From Pseudoxanthomonas suwonensis (GTDB lineage: Bacteria > Pseudomonadota > Gammaproteobacteria > Xanthomonadales > Xanthomonadaceae), in contig NZ_CP011144.1 in NCBI RefSeq assembly GCF_000972865.1, positions 2,232,001 to 2,296,000 of the forward strand: DNA of 64,000 nt. Direction: 5' to 3'. Numbering within the stretch: position 1 is the first letter of the stretch; every line of letters begins with the position of its first letter. Positions 33,485 to 41,786 of the stretch are shown piece after piece. The notes under the pieces are model-generated. The model was given only the letters and a program-made list of their open reading frames with translations, searched no databases and was not told where the DNA came from. The translations under genes and the position numbers were made by a program.

Positions 33485-35524
33485 ATGCCGCAGCCTGCTC
33501 CGGATCGCCTCGCCTTCGACGACCTGGTCATCGACTTCGCCGGCCGGCGGCTCGCGCGCGGGGGCCGCGAGCAGGCGCTGGAACCCAAGGCCTTCGCCGT
33601 GCTCGCGCTGCTGGCCGGATCGCCTGGCCGGGTATTCACCCGCGACGAGATCCTGGATGCGGTCTGGGGCCACCGGCACGTCACCCAGAGCGTGCTGAAC
33701 CGGATCATGAGCCTGCTGCGGCAGACGCTGGGCGAAGACGCGCTGCACCCGCGCCTTCTGCATACGGTGTACGGGGTCGGCTATCGCTTCGACCTGCCCC
33801 TGTCCGAGCCGTTGCCTGGTGCGATGGCGGGAACCGGGGACGACGCTGCCGGAGTGGAGGAGGCAGTGGCGGCAATGCCGGCCGCGCCCGCTGTGGCAGC
33901 GGGTCCGGAGCCGGTCCGGGTGCGCTGGCCCTGGCTCGCCGCCATCGCTGCCGTGGCGCTGCTGGCCGCCGCCGTCGCCGCCTGGCTGTCGCGCCAGGAC
34001 GAGCGGGCGGCGCCCGCCGCTCCGGCCGATGCGCCTGCAGCCGCAGCTCCGCCCGCGCTGGCGGTGCTGCCGTTCGCCGACCTTTCCCGGGCGCGCGACC
34101 AGGAATACCTGGCCGATGGCCTGGCCGAGGAAATCCTCAACCAGCTGGCGCAGTCGCAGTCGCTGAAGGTGGTGGGGCGCACATCGAGCTTCTCGTTCAA
34201 GGGCAGGAACGAGGACCTGCGCTCCATCGGCCGCAAGCTCGGCGTCGCCTACCTGCTGGAAGGCAGCGTGCGCAGGGACGACGACGATCTGCGCGTCACC
34301 GCGCAGTTGGTCCGTGCCGACGACGGCACCCACCTGTGGTCGAAGACCTACGCGCGCGAGGCGCGCGACATGTTCGCCGTGCAGGAGGAGGTCTCGCGCG
34401 ACGTGGCCCAGGCCCTGAGCGTGAAGCTGGACGTGGCGACGTTCAACCGCGAGCAGGGCGGCACGACCAACGTGGAGGCCTACGAGCGCTTCCTGCGCTG
34501 GCGAAGCATCGTGATGCGGGAGCTGTACGATTTCGCGCACGATCGCGAACGCCTGCGGCTTGCGCGCGAAATGGTGGCGCTGGATCCGCAATGCGTGCTG
34601 TGCTGGGATGCGCTGGCCGTTTCTTTGGGCGCGATGGCATACGAAGTCGGCGGTTCGCAGGCCGAGAAGTTGCGCGCCGAGGCGCTGCAGGTCCGTGAGC
34701 GCATCGCCCGCATCGCGCCGGACAGTTGGGTGGCCAGGCGCGACCGATCCAATGCGTTGTGGCGCGAAGGCCGACGCGCCGAGGCCATCGCCCTGGCGAA
34801 GGAAATCGTGGATTCCGGCCCGCTGACCAAGGAGCGCGTCTGGGATTACAGCTACATGATCTTCGCCATGGGCCACCTGGACGAGATCGTGGCGCTGGTC
34901 GAGCAGGTGCGCGCGGTCGAGCCGATGGCGCTGTTCCTCTCGCGCGACCTGCAGTACGACTACACCGCGACGCGCCGCTACGAGGACGCCGAGGCCGAAT
35001 ACCGTCGTGGCCAGGGACTGGAAGGCAGCCAGGTGGAGCCGGACTACGTCGCCTTCATCCGCCAGTTGGCCGGCAAGCGGCCCGGCGGGCCACAGGAATT
35101 GCGCGAGCTGCACCGTCGCTTGCTGCAACAGAGCCGGGCTTTCGACACGCCGTTCTTCCACGACTTGGGCGCAGTGCTGGATAGTCGCGAGGCGATGCTC
35201 GGCCTCGTGCGCAAGGCTGTCGCGGACCAGGCTTACGGCGGCCCCCCCTACGTCTTGGTCAACATAGCCGATGCGCTGGACGACGCCGATCTGGCCGTGA
35301 CCGCATTGCGCGAGCATTTTGAAACCCGGGACGGATTCAAGGAAGGCAACATGACCCAGTACCCTTATGCCGACTTCTGGATTTCCCCGTATTCCGGCCT
35401 GCGCGGGCATCCGGACTTCAAGAAGCTGCTGGTCGAGGCCGGCGTGGCCGACTACTGGCGGCAGACCGGTCGCTGGGGCGACGGCTGCGGGCCGGTGGGT
35501 GCTGACGACTTCCAGTGCCGATGA
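33485..35524 (+). CDS. CadC-like membrane-bound winged-helix regulator with periplasmic TolB/TPR region
   Basis: A 679-residue protein. Residues 1-105 form an OmpR-type winged helix (LEPKAFAVLALLAGSPGRVFTRDEILDAVWG, in two parts, then VLNRIMSLLRQTLGED and TVYGVGYRF). One membrane helix lies near 147-166. The outer part starts with a TolB-like domain (LAVLPFADLSRARDQEYLADG near 195-215, and the EGSVRRDDDDLRVTAQLV block near 260) and continues with TPR-like helices to the C-terminus. It should sense a periplasmic signal and bind DNA directly. Start at ATG 33485. The divergent TPR/PHP operon is the obvious candidate target. A terminator follows at 35563. Confidence 0.92.
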   Translation: MPQPAPDRLAFDDLVIDFAGRRLARGGREQALEPKAFAVLALLAGSPGRVFTRDEILDAVWGHRHVTQSVLNRIMSLLRQTLGEDALHPRLLHTVYGVGYRFDLPLSEPLPGAMAGTGDDAAGVEEAVAAMPAAPAVAAGPEPVRVRWPWLAAIAAVALLAAAVAAWLSRQDERAAPAAPADAPAAAAPPALAVLPFADLSRARDQEYLADGLAEEILNQLAQSQSLKVVGRTSSFSFKGRNEDLRSIGRKLGVAYLLEGSVRRDDDDLRVTAQLVRADDGTHLWSKTYAREARDMFAVQEEVSRDVAQALSVKLDVATFNREQGGTTNVEAYERFLRWRSIVMRELYDFAHDRERLRLAREMVALDPQCVLCWDALAVSLGAMAYEVGGSQAEKLRAEALQVRERIARIAPDSWVARRDRSNALWREGRRAEAIALAKEIVDSGPLTKERVWDYSYMIFAMGHLDEIVALVEQVRAVEPMALFLSRDLQYDYTATRRYEDAEAEYRRGQGLEGSQVEPDYVAFIRQLAGKRPGGPQELRELHRRLLQQSRAFDTPFFHDLGAVLDSREAMLGLVRKAVADQAYGGPPYVLVNIADALDDADLAVTALREHFETRDGFKEGNMTQYPYADFWISPYSGLRGHPDFKKLLVEAGVADYWRQTGRWGDGCGPVGADDFQCR

Positions 35525-35562
35525 GGTGATGCCGGATCCGGTCGATGCGCGTCGCTGGAACG

Positions 35563-35590
35563 AAGAAGCCCCGCTTGCGCGGGGCTTCTT
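35563..35590. terminator. Bidirectional Rho-independent-like terminator
   Basis: A 12-bp perfect stem (AAGAAGCCCCGC, loop TTGC, GCGGGGCTTCTT) lies 38 bp after the regulator stop. On the plus strand the T-rich 3' side follows directly. On the minus strand it also faces the rho-tail-like fragment at 35612. Confidence 0.75.
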
Positions 35591-35611
35591 CTCTCGAGCA
35601 TGAAGCGGGAT

Positions 35612-35650
35612 TCAGCGCTTCATCGAGCTGAAGAACTCGTTCATCTTTTC
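35612..35650 (-). other. Short rho 3'-end-like remnant
   Basis: Read on the minus strand this encodes KMNEFFSSMKR and then TGA, very like the end of the intact rho in this window ([11 protein letters not shown], then TGA). The DNA identity (GAGTTCTTC, then TCGATG, then GCGCTGA) covers about 27 bases with few mismatches. A terminator hairpin follows in both places. Upstream residues do not match rho, so only the tail is shared. It may be a scar of recombination at the rho 3' end or a chance match. Confidence 0.35.
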
Positions 35651-35768
35651 ATACCCACCTCCGTCATTGCCGCAATGTACGGCTTGGAGATGGCTACTGA
35701 ACCCGGGGCGATTCACCCCATCCCCGACCCGGAGGATCGTGTGGGCCGCGCCGCGGGAACGGCACGCT

Positions 35769-37457
35769 CTACATTTTCGGCTGCATGTCGAAGGCGACGG
35801 TCAGGCGCGATTCCCGGGCATCGAAGGGCACGGTGCCATGCCACATGTAGGAAGGGAACAGCGCCAGATAACCCGGCTTGGGCTGGATGACGCGCCGCGG
35901 CGACAGGTCGAGTCCCAGCTCTTCCAACGGCTGTCCGAACTGGATCCATCCGTCGCGGGATTCGCTGCCCGATTCCAGCACGCTGCCGGGCAGCGAGACG
36001 TAGAAGGCGGAGCTTGCCCAGCCCTCGGAGTGGATGTGGTTGGAATGACGCCCCGACGACCTGAGCCTCACCGACCACGAGCCGACGAAGCCCACGCTGC
36101 GCTGTTTGCGTGACAGGAATGGATGCGACGCATCGTTCGGCAGTGCGGCCAGCCAATTCTCGACCGCCGTGCGCAGGGCGTCCTCCGCCGCGCGGATGAC
36201 CGCATCGTCGCGTCCGAACAGCAGGCCCGCCGTCTGGGTGCCGCCACGCACACTTTGGTTCATCGGCTCGTGCTTGGCGTTGTGCATGGTGTCCAGCGTG
36301 GCCGCCAGTGTCTGCAGGAAGGTGGTCAAGTCGCCGAAACCCGGTGGCGGCGCAACCTCGACACACCCCACCAGTCTTTCGTAATCGCACAGCCAGTGCT
36401 CGCGCTCATCGCCGGCCAGCCGCCACGCCGTCCCCAGATGGCTCCAGCTTTCCTGGTTTCGCGGATCGAGCCTGGTCGCTTTTTCCGCGCAGTCCGCGGC
36501 CAGAGCGAAGTCCCGCGTGCGAAACGCATGCCGCGCCCGCGCGTTAAGGAACTCCGGCAGATTGCCCAATTCACCACGCGCCGCCGCCGCGTACAACGGA
36601 GCGGCCTGTTCGTGCTGCTGCAGCGCGTCCAGCGCGTCAGCGACGAACCAGTCCAGCAATGCATTGCCGGGTTCGCGCTGGCGCAGCGGATGCAGGAACG
36701 CTAGGGCTTCTTCCGCGTGCCTTGCCGCCATCAGCGTGCGCGCGAAAGCCAGTTGCAATGCGCGGTTGTCCGGCTGCGCCAGGGCCGCGGCACGGAATTC
36801 ACCCAGGGGGTCTTCACCCGGTGCAAGTTCCGCACCGTTCTCCCACAGCAGGTTGCTCAACGTTTCGTGGGCCGGCGCATGGTTCGGATGCAGGGCGACG
36901 AGCTGTCTCGCACCCGCCAGCGCTTCGGCCGGACGACCCGCGTCGGCCAGCACGCCGTTGATGGCGTTCTGCACTTCAAGCGCATTGGCGCCGCGTTGGT
37001 CCAGCATTCCTTCCGCCCGCCGGAACGCGGCCAACGCCTCGTCGATGCGCCCCAGAAAACGCAGAACCACGCCCAGGTCGACCCACGCGGACGCCTGTTC
37101 CGGCGACAACGCAAGCGCCTTGCGCAGCACGGATTCGGCTGCTTCCCACTGGCCCTGCCTGCGCAAGGCCTTGCCGTGCCGGGCGAGGGACACGCCGTAG
37201 TTGCGCGACACCATGGCATTGCCGGGCAGCAAGGCCAATGCGCGTTCGAACGCCGCGTTGGCCTGTGCCTGGCGACCGTTGTCCGCCAGGCACAGGCCCA
37301 GCAACTGCCACGCATCCGCCGCCTGCGGCGCCTGTCCGGCCAGGGTTTCGGCGATGGACAGCGCCTGCGCACGCTGCCCGGATTGCAGCAGCCCCAGCGC
37401 CTGCCTGAAGCGCCCTGCCTGCGCTGCATTCAACGGCTGGTTGCGGGATGACGACAC
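35769..37457 (-). CDS. TPR protein with C-terminal 2OG-Fe(II) oxygenase domain
   Basis: A 562-residue soluble protein. Residues about 10-350 are tetratricopeptide repeats (for example SVLRKALALSPEQASAWVDLG, seen in two parts, and NAAFERALALLPGN). Residues about 390-560 form a putative 2OG-Fe(II) oxygenase of the 2OG-FeII_Oxy_5 type. Visible metal and cosubstrate ligands are HIHSEGWASS, SYMWHGTVPF with its histidine, and the arginine in RESRLTVAFD. It likely hydroxylates a protein or small molecule bound by the TPRs. The start at 37457 is 7 bp downstream of the small secreted protein gene, so the two form an operon. A decayed hydroxylase of a related superfamily lies just upstream. Confidence 0.85.
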   Translation of the reverse strand: MSSSRNQPLNAAQAGRFRQALGLLQSGQRAQALSIAETLAGQAPQAADAWQLLGLCLADNGRQAQANAAFERALALLPGNAMVSRNYGVSLARHGKALRRQGQWEAAESVLRKALALSPEQASAWVDLGVVLRFLGRIDEALAAFRRAEGMLDQRGANALEVQNAINGVLADAGRPAEALAGARQLVALHPNHAPAHETLSNLLWENGAELAPGEDPLGEFRAAALAQPDNRALQLAFARTLMAARHAEEALAFLHPLRQREPGNALLDWFVADALDALQQHEQAAPLYAAAARGELGNLPEFLNARARHAFRTRDFALAADCAEKATRLDPRNQESWSHLGTAWRLAGDEREHWLCDYERLVGCVEVAPPPGFGDLTTFLQTLAATLDTMHNAKHEPMNQSVRGGTQTAGLLFGRDDAVIRAAEDALRTAVENWLAALPNDASHPFLSRKQRSVGFVGSWSVRLRSSGRHSNHIHSEGWASSAFYVSLPGSVLESGSESRDGWIQFGQPLEELGLDLSPRRVIQPKPGYLALFPSYMWHGTVPFDARESRLTVAFDMQPKM

Positions 37458-37464
37458 CTTGCGC

Positions 37465-37926
37465 TCAATGCGTGCGACGCACGTGCAAGGCCACGCCGTT
37501 CGGCATCACCAGCATGCAACCGCCCAGCATCCCCTTGCGCACCTGCTCGACATCACCGGCCTGCACGTGGCCGCCACTGTGCGACTCGGCTTGCGTCCAG
37601 ACTTGGCCGTTCTCAAGACTGAAAACGCGCTGCCCGTTGTAATGACCCACCTTGACGACCTGGCTTTCGATGCGTCCCAGGTCGGCTTGCTCGATTATCT
37701 GCCCCGGATTGCACAGCAGGTCTCGCGGCTTGTTCAAACCGAAATCGGCCTGCGCTTTATCCGTTGCCGCCTCGACCACTTCCGGTGGCGGCGGAAAAGC
37801 CCCGTCGTAGCAGGCCAGCCGCGCGGCGGGTTCGGCCACGCCGGCGCAAGCATGGGTGGGCTGTTGCGCAGCGAGCGGCAACGCGAACGACCACAAAAGC
37901 GAGAGCAGAAGGCAGCGCATCGGCAT
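37465..37926 (-). CDS. Small exported protein with conserved ACYD motif
   Basis: A 153-residue product with a clear signal peptide (residues 1-20, MPMRCLLLSLLWSFALPLAA). The mature part has HACAGVAEP then RLACYDGAFP, a cysteine pair pattern shared by several exported families, including some T6SS accessory proteins, and a QVWTQAES strand. I do not assign a function. It precedes the TPR-2OG gene by 7 bp. Start at the ATG at 37926 or, two codons on, at 37920. Confidence 0.72.
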   Translation of the reverse strand: MPMRCLLLSLLWSFALPLAAQQPTHACAGVAEPAARLACYDGAFPPPPEVVEAATDKAQADFGLNKPRDLLCNPGQIIEQADLGRIESQVVKVGHYNGQRVFSLENGQVWTQAESHSGGHVQAGDVEQVRKGMLGGCMLVMPNGVALHVRRTH

Positions 37927-37962
37927 CCCAATCCGGCGGAACGGCTAGTATAGCCGAGCGGT

Positions 37963-38840
37963 TCAAACCACGTCGCTTGCGCTGCGCCAGTCGCGCATCG
38001 CGCCCGCCAGCGCCGCCGCCATTTCCCGTTCGGCCGCAGCGGAATTAACACGTCGAACACCAGGGCGACGCGCAGTTGGTCACTGTCGTTGCGCGCCTCG
38101 TGCTCCAGCGTGTCGTCGAACACCCTGCACTTGCCCTCGCGCCACTGCCGCCAGTCGAAGCCGACGCGGTAACTGCACTTCTTCGGCACCACCAGCGGCA
38201 GGTGCGCGAGGTGCTCCGGCACCGGTTCGCCATGCGCATACAGGCAGAAGCCGCTCTAGTTGCGCGAGTGGTTGAGCTTGTCCCGCTGGTTGACCGGATC
38301 GCCCGGCCGGTACTGGATGCAGGGGACGAACTCCTCGCCTCGGCTGGCGATGATCTCCTGCAGTTCGGCCTTGATCGCGTCGGTGCGCGACTCGAGCTCG
38401 TGCATCCACGGGAACAGCGCGTCGTCGTAGAAGGCGAGCGCTGGCAGCCGCGGCACGTACAGCTGGTTGCACTGCGAATGATAGGCTTGCGTGCGCCCGG
38501 CAAGGATCGACACCGCCTCGTCCCAGCGCCCCGACAGCGCCGCATCCACCGCGGCGCGCTTCGCGGCGACCCGGTGGCCCAGGTAATCGACGAGTTCCTG
38601 CGTGTCGCGCTCGACCGCCTCGCGCTCGTGCGCGAGCCGCTGGCGCAGCGCCGGCGGTCATTCGGGCTTGGCCGGCGCAACCTTGAGCACGTCGCGGAAG
38701 ACGCCCGCCGCCAGCCTGGGCTTGCGCTGCTGCTCCAGGAACTCGCCCTTGCCCAGCAGCACCGGCAGGAAATAAGGATCGATCTCGAGCGCGGCGATGA
38801 TCGCGCCCCATTCCTGCTCCGCTCGCCCAACTCGCGATGG
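37963..38840 (-). pseudogene. Decayed aspartyl/asparaginyl beta-hydroxylase
   Basis: One continuous frame on the minus strand reads from about 38840 (EQEWGAIIAALEIDPYFLP) through family-like sequence, with several lesions. A TGA at 38658-38660 stands where PE-W-PP is expected. A TAG at 38256-38258 follows LNHSRN where Trp is expected (the SGFCLYAHGE continuation is in frame). EHLA joins directly to HLPLVVP near 38195, suggesting loss of about 60 codons with one metal histidine. A frameshift near 38045 is needed to reach the C-terminus (AAAEREMAAALAGAMRDW). The HEARNDSDQLRVALVFDV end matches the AspH/LpxO 2OG family. Four independent lesions make error unlikely. Confidence 0.8.
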
Positions 38841-39059
38841 ACCCGGCCGATGGGCGGACGTCGCACCGGCGTCAGGCGAACCCTCGCCTCACGCCGCCTG
38901 TGCCGGCAGGCGGCCGCGATAGGCCTCCATGTACCCGGCGACCCCGGCCTGCTCGGCCGGCCTCGTCGAACCCCGTGGCCGCGGCGGGTGTATCAGCCGC
39001 GCATTCCGGGAGCACGATTGCACCCTCGAGAGGAAGCAGCCTCATTGCGCTGTCGCGGG

Positions 39060-39191
39060 CCTCGTGCCTGCCCTCCGTCCCACGACCCACGCCAGCACCC
39101 GCATGGGCTCGCCGGAGTCGGGCCGCAGGAAACGGCCGTCGTCGGCCTTGCGGAACCAGTCGACGTGGAAGATCTTCGGCAGCTTCGTGCC
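39060..39191 (-). pseudogene. PEP carboxykinase (GTP) C-terminal fragment
   Basis: The minus-strand frame reads [15 protein letters not shown], then [24 protein letters not shown]. This corresponds to the C-terminal KIFHVNWFRK...FLWPGFG...RVLKWIV region of GTP-type PEP carboxykinase (pckG). Both ends lose similarity within a few residues, so it is a scrap of about 40 codons. It lies between the decayed hydroxylase and the rho terminator. The rest of the gap up to 39270 shows no gene. Confidence 0.6.
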
Positions 39192-39277
39192 GGGAGTGCC
39201 GGGCGCCCTCGCGGACAGGGCATCGCTTCATGACCAAATCCTCGCAGGTCTGGCCAGGTTTGCTTGGGAACTGCCAA

Positions 39278-39306
39278 ACAAAAAAACGCCCCGCATTGCG
39301 GGGCGT
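39278..39306 (-). terminator. rho terminator
   Basis: On the minus strand ACGCCCCGC pairs with GCGGGGCGT around AAT (39286-39306) and is followed by TTTTTTTG. It is a strong intrinsic terminator 27 bases past the rho stop at 39333. Confidence 0.9.
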
Positions 39307-39332
39307 TCTGCTTTTTGCGTTGAAGATGGAAC

Positions 39333-41015
39333 TCAGCGCCGCATCGAAGCGAAGAACTCGTCGTTGGACTTGGTGTTCTTCATCTTGTCGAGCATGAATT
39401 CCATCGCGCCGATCTCGTCCATCGGGTGCAGCAGCTTGCGCAGGATCCAGATCTTCTGCAGCAGCTCCGGCTCGATCAGCAGGTCCTCGCGGCGGGTGCC
39501 GGAGCGGTTGATGTCGATGGCCGGGAACACGCGCTTCTCGGAGATGCGCCGCGACAGGTGCACCTCGGAGTTGCCGGTGCCCTTGAACTCCTCGTAGATC
39601 ACCTCGTCCATCTTGCTGCCGGTGTCGATCAGGGCAGTGGCGATGATCGAGAGCGAGCCGCCTTCCTCGACGTTGCGCGCCGCGCCGAAGAAGCGCTTCG
39701 GGCGGTGCAGGGCGTTGGCGTCCACGCCGCCGGTCAGCACCTTGCCGGAGCTGGGCACGACGTTGTTGTAGGCGCGTGCCAGGCGGGTGATCGAGTCGAG
39801 CAGGATCACCACGTCCTTCTTGTGCTCGACCAGGCGCTTGGCCCGCTCGATCACCATCTCGGCGACCTGCACGTGGCGCGCGGCCGGCTCGTCGAAGGTC
39901 GAGGAGATGACCTCGCCGCGCACGGTGCGCTGCATCTCGGTCACTTCCTCCGGGCGCTCGTCGATCAGCAGCACGATCAGGTGCACGTCCGGATGGTTGG
40001 TGGTGATCGCGGTGGCGATCTGCTGCATCATCATCGTCTTGCCCGCCTTGGGCTGGGAGACGATCAGCGCGCGCTGACCCTTGCCCTGCGGCGCCATCAG
40101 GTCGAGGATGCGGCCGGTGATGTCCTCGGTCGAGCCGTCGCCGCGCTCCAGGCGGAAGCGCCGGCGCGGGAACAGCGGGGTCAGGTTCTCGAACAGGACC
40201 TTGTTCTTGCTCGCTTCCAGCGGTTCGCCGTTGATCGTGTCGACCACGGCCAGGGCGAAGTAGCGCTCGCCGTCCTTGGGCCAGCGGATGCGGCCGGACA
40301 GGTGGTCGCCGGTGCGCAGGTTGAAGCGGCGGATCTGGCTGGGCGAGATGTAGGTGTCGTCCGGGCCGGCCAGGTAGCTGGCCTCGGCCGCGCGCAGGAA
40401 GCCGAAGCCGTCGGGCAGGATCTCCAGCACGCCGTCGGCGGCCACGCCCTCGCCGTGGCGGGTCAGCACCTTGAGCAGGGCGAAGATCACGTCCTGCTTG
40501 CGGGCGCGGGCCACGCCCTCGTGGATCTGCAGCTGCTCGGCGATCTCCAGCAGCTTGTGCGCCGGCATCCGCTTCAGGTCGCCCAGCGAGTACTGCGGGA
40601 AGCCCTCCGGCACGCCCGGGTGCGGGCGCGGCGGGTGCGGCATCTGGTTGTTGCCGCCGTCATCCTGCATGCCGCCGTCGTCGCGGAAGCGGTCGCGCTG
40701 GCGGTCGCGGCGGTTGCGGAAGCGGTCGCGGCGGTTGTTGCGGCCGCCCTGCTCGCGGTCGCCGTCGCCCTGCGGCTGACCATTCTGGCCGCCGGCGTTT
40801 TCGGCCGAGGTAGGGGCGGGGGCGGACGGGGCGTCGCCACCGGACTGGGCCGGGGCGGGGGCCTGGGGGGGCGGGGGAGCCGAAGCGGCGGGCGCCGGGG
40901 CGGCGGGCGCCTCACCGGCGCCGGCGTCGGCCGGCTTGCTCACGCGCTTGCGCGCACGCTTCTCGGCGGGTGCGTCTTCGCTCCCGGGCGCTTCAGGCAG
41001 GGTGTTCTCGGACAA
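39333..41015 (-). CDS. rho: Transcription termination factor Rho
   Basis: A 560-residue Rho, longer than E. coli's 419 because of an N-terminal insert. Residues about 1-140 are disordered and Ala/Pro-, then Arg/Asn/Asp-rich ([19 protein letters not shown]), before the usual [19 protein letters not shown] region. The RNA-binding cold-shock part holds [12 protein letters not shown]. The ATPase has Walker A in [12 protein letters not shown] and the Q-loop/R-loop blocks ([28 protein letters not shown]). The start codon is TTG (41015), placed by a GAGGA ribosome site nine bases upstream; there is no ATG or GTG in a usable place. It is head-to-tail with trxA after 223 bp. Similar inserts are known in other high-GC Rho proteins. 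Confidence 0.97.
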   Translation of the reverse strand: MSENTLPEAPGSEDAPAEKRARKRVSKPADAGAGEAPAAPAPAASAPPPPQAPAPAQSGGDAPSAPAPTSAENAGGQNGQPQGDGDREQGGRNNRRDRFRNRRDRQRDRFRDDGGMQDDGGNNQMPHPPRPHPGVPEGFPQYSLGDLKRMPAHKLLEIAEQLQIHEGVARARKQDVIFALLKVLTRHGEGVAADGVLEILPDGFGFLRAAEASYLAGPDDTYISPSQIRRFNLRTGDHLSGRIRWPKDGERYFALAVVDTINGEPLEASKNKVLFENLTPLFPRRRFRLERGDGSTEDITGRILDLMAPQGKGQRALIVSQPKAGKTMMMQQIATAITTNHPDVHLIVLLIDERPEEVTEMQRTVRGEVISSTFDEPAARHVQVAEMVIERAKRLVEHKKDVVILLDSITRLARAYNNVVPSSGKVLTGGVDANALHRPKRFFGAARNVEEGGSLSIIATALIDTGSKMDEVIYEEFKGTGNSEVHLSRRISEKRVFPAIDINRSGTRREDLLIEPELLQKIWILRKLLHPMDEIGAMEFMLDKMKNTKSNDEFFASMRR

Positions 41016-41238
41016 GTTGCGATTCCTCGCTGGTAGGTGCGAGCGCCCGGTGCGGGCGTTGGATCCTGGTGGGATGGGTGGTCCGGCGGTAGGCCCGGAC
41101 AGGACGCGGCCAATGGATCTGCGGCCGGTTGCAGCGACACTACCACCGCGCGCCGGGCGCCGGCAAGCGGGCGCCGGCGGCGGTTCAGGCGCAGGCAGGA
41201 CGGCCTCCCCGGCCGTCCCGCGCTGGCGGCGGGCGCCT

Positions 41239-41577
41239 TCAGGCGGCGGCGCCGAGGGTCTTGTCGATCATCTGGGTCAGCTGGCCCTTGCCGACCGCGC
41301 CGACCTGGGTGGCCTGGATCTGGCCGTCCTTGAACAGCAGCAGCATCGGGATCGAGCGCACGTGGTAGCGGATCGCGGTGGCGCGGTTCTGGTCGATGTT
41401 GACCTTGGCCACCTTCATCCGGCCGTCGTAGGCGTCGGCCAGTTCGTCGACGATCGGCGAGATCATCTTGCAGGGACCGCACCATTCGGCCCAGAAGTCG
41501 ACCAGGACCGGTTCCTGGGATTGCAGCACGGCGCTGTCGAAATCGGCATCGCCGATGTGCATCACCTTCTCGTTCAC
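41239..41577 (-). CDS. trxA: Thioredoxin
   Basis: A 112-residue thioredoxin with the active-site WCGPCK (Cys33 and Cys36), the cis-proline in RSIPMLLLF and an invariant central aspartate (Asp27, in VDFWAEW). It keeps cytoplasmic disulfides reduced. The start is GTG 41577, supported by a GGAG ribosome site about eight bases upstream and by the expected family N-terminus ([16 protein letters not shown]). It is transcribed towards rho, which is 223 bp downstream on the same strand, and is divergent from rhlB. Confidence 0.95.
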   Translation of the reverse strand: MNEKVMHIGDADFDSAVLQSQEPVLVDFWAEWCGPCKMISPIVDELADAYDGRMKVAKVNIDQNRATAIRYHVRSIPMLLLFKDGQIQATQVGAVGKGQLTQMIDKTLGAAA

Positions 41578-41786
41578 TTCACATCTCCATGGATTGCCGG
41601 CACCGGCCGGCGGGGCCAGGCGGTGCCTTTGGGGTAAACTGGGGCGTTTCGCGGAGAAGTCAAGGGGGCTACCGTCCCCCTGACGGCCGCGCGATCCGAC
41701 GACGGCCCGCAGTGTGCGGCGCGCCGGAACCCTGTGCAAGGCCGCCTGCCGCACCACGCTGCGCCGGGCCATATGAAGACTGGATG

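Noticed and set aside
28300..33708. 1802-residue minus-strand frame
   Set aside because: It merges the secreted DUF3604 gene with an out-of-frame reading of the TPR gene. The signal peptide at 31305 and the intact TPR frame show two separate genes.
39426..41036. 536-residue plus-strand frame
   Set aside because: It lies wholly opposite rho, which has complete motifs.
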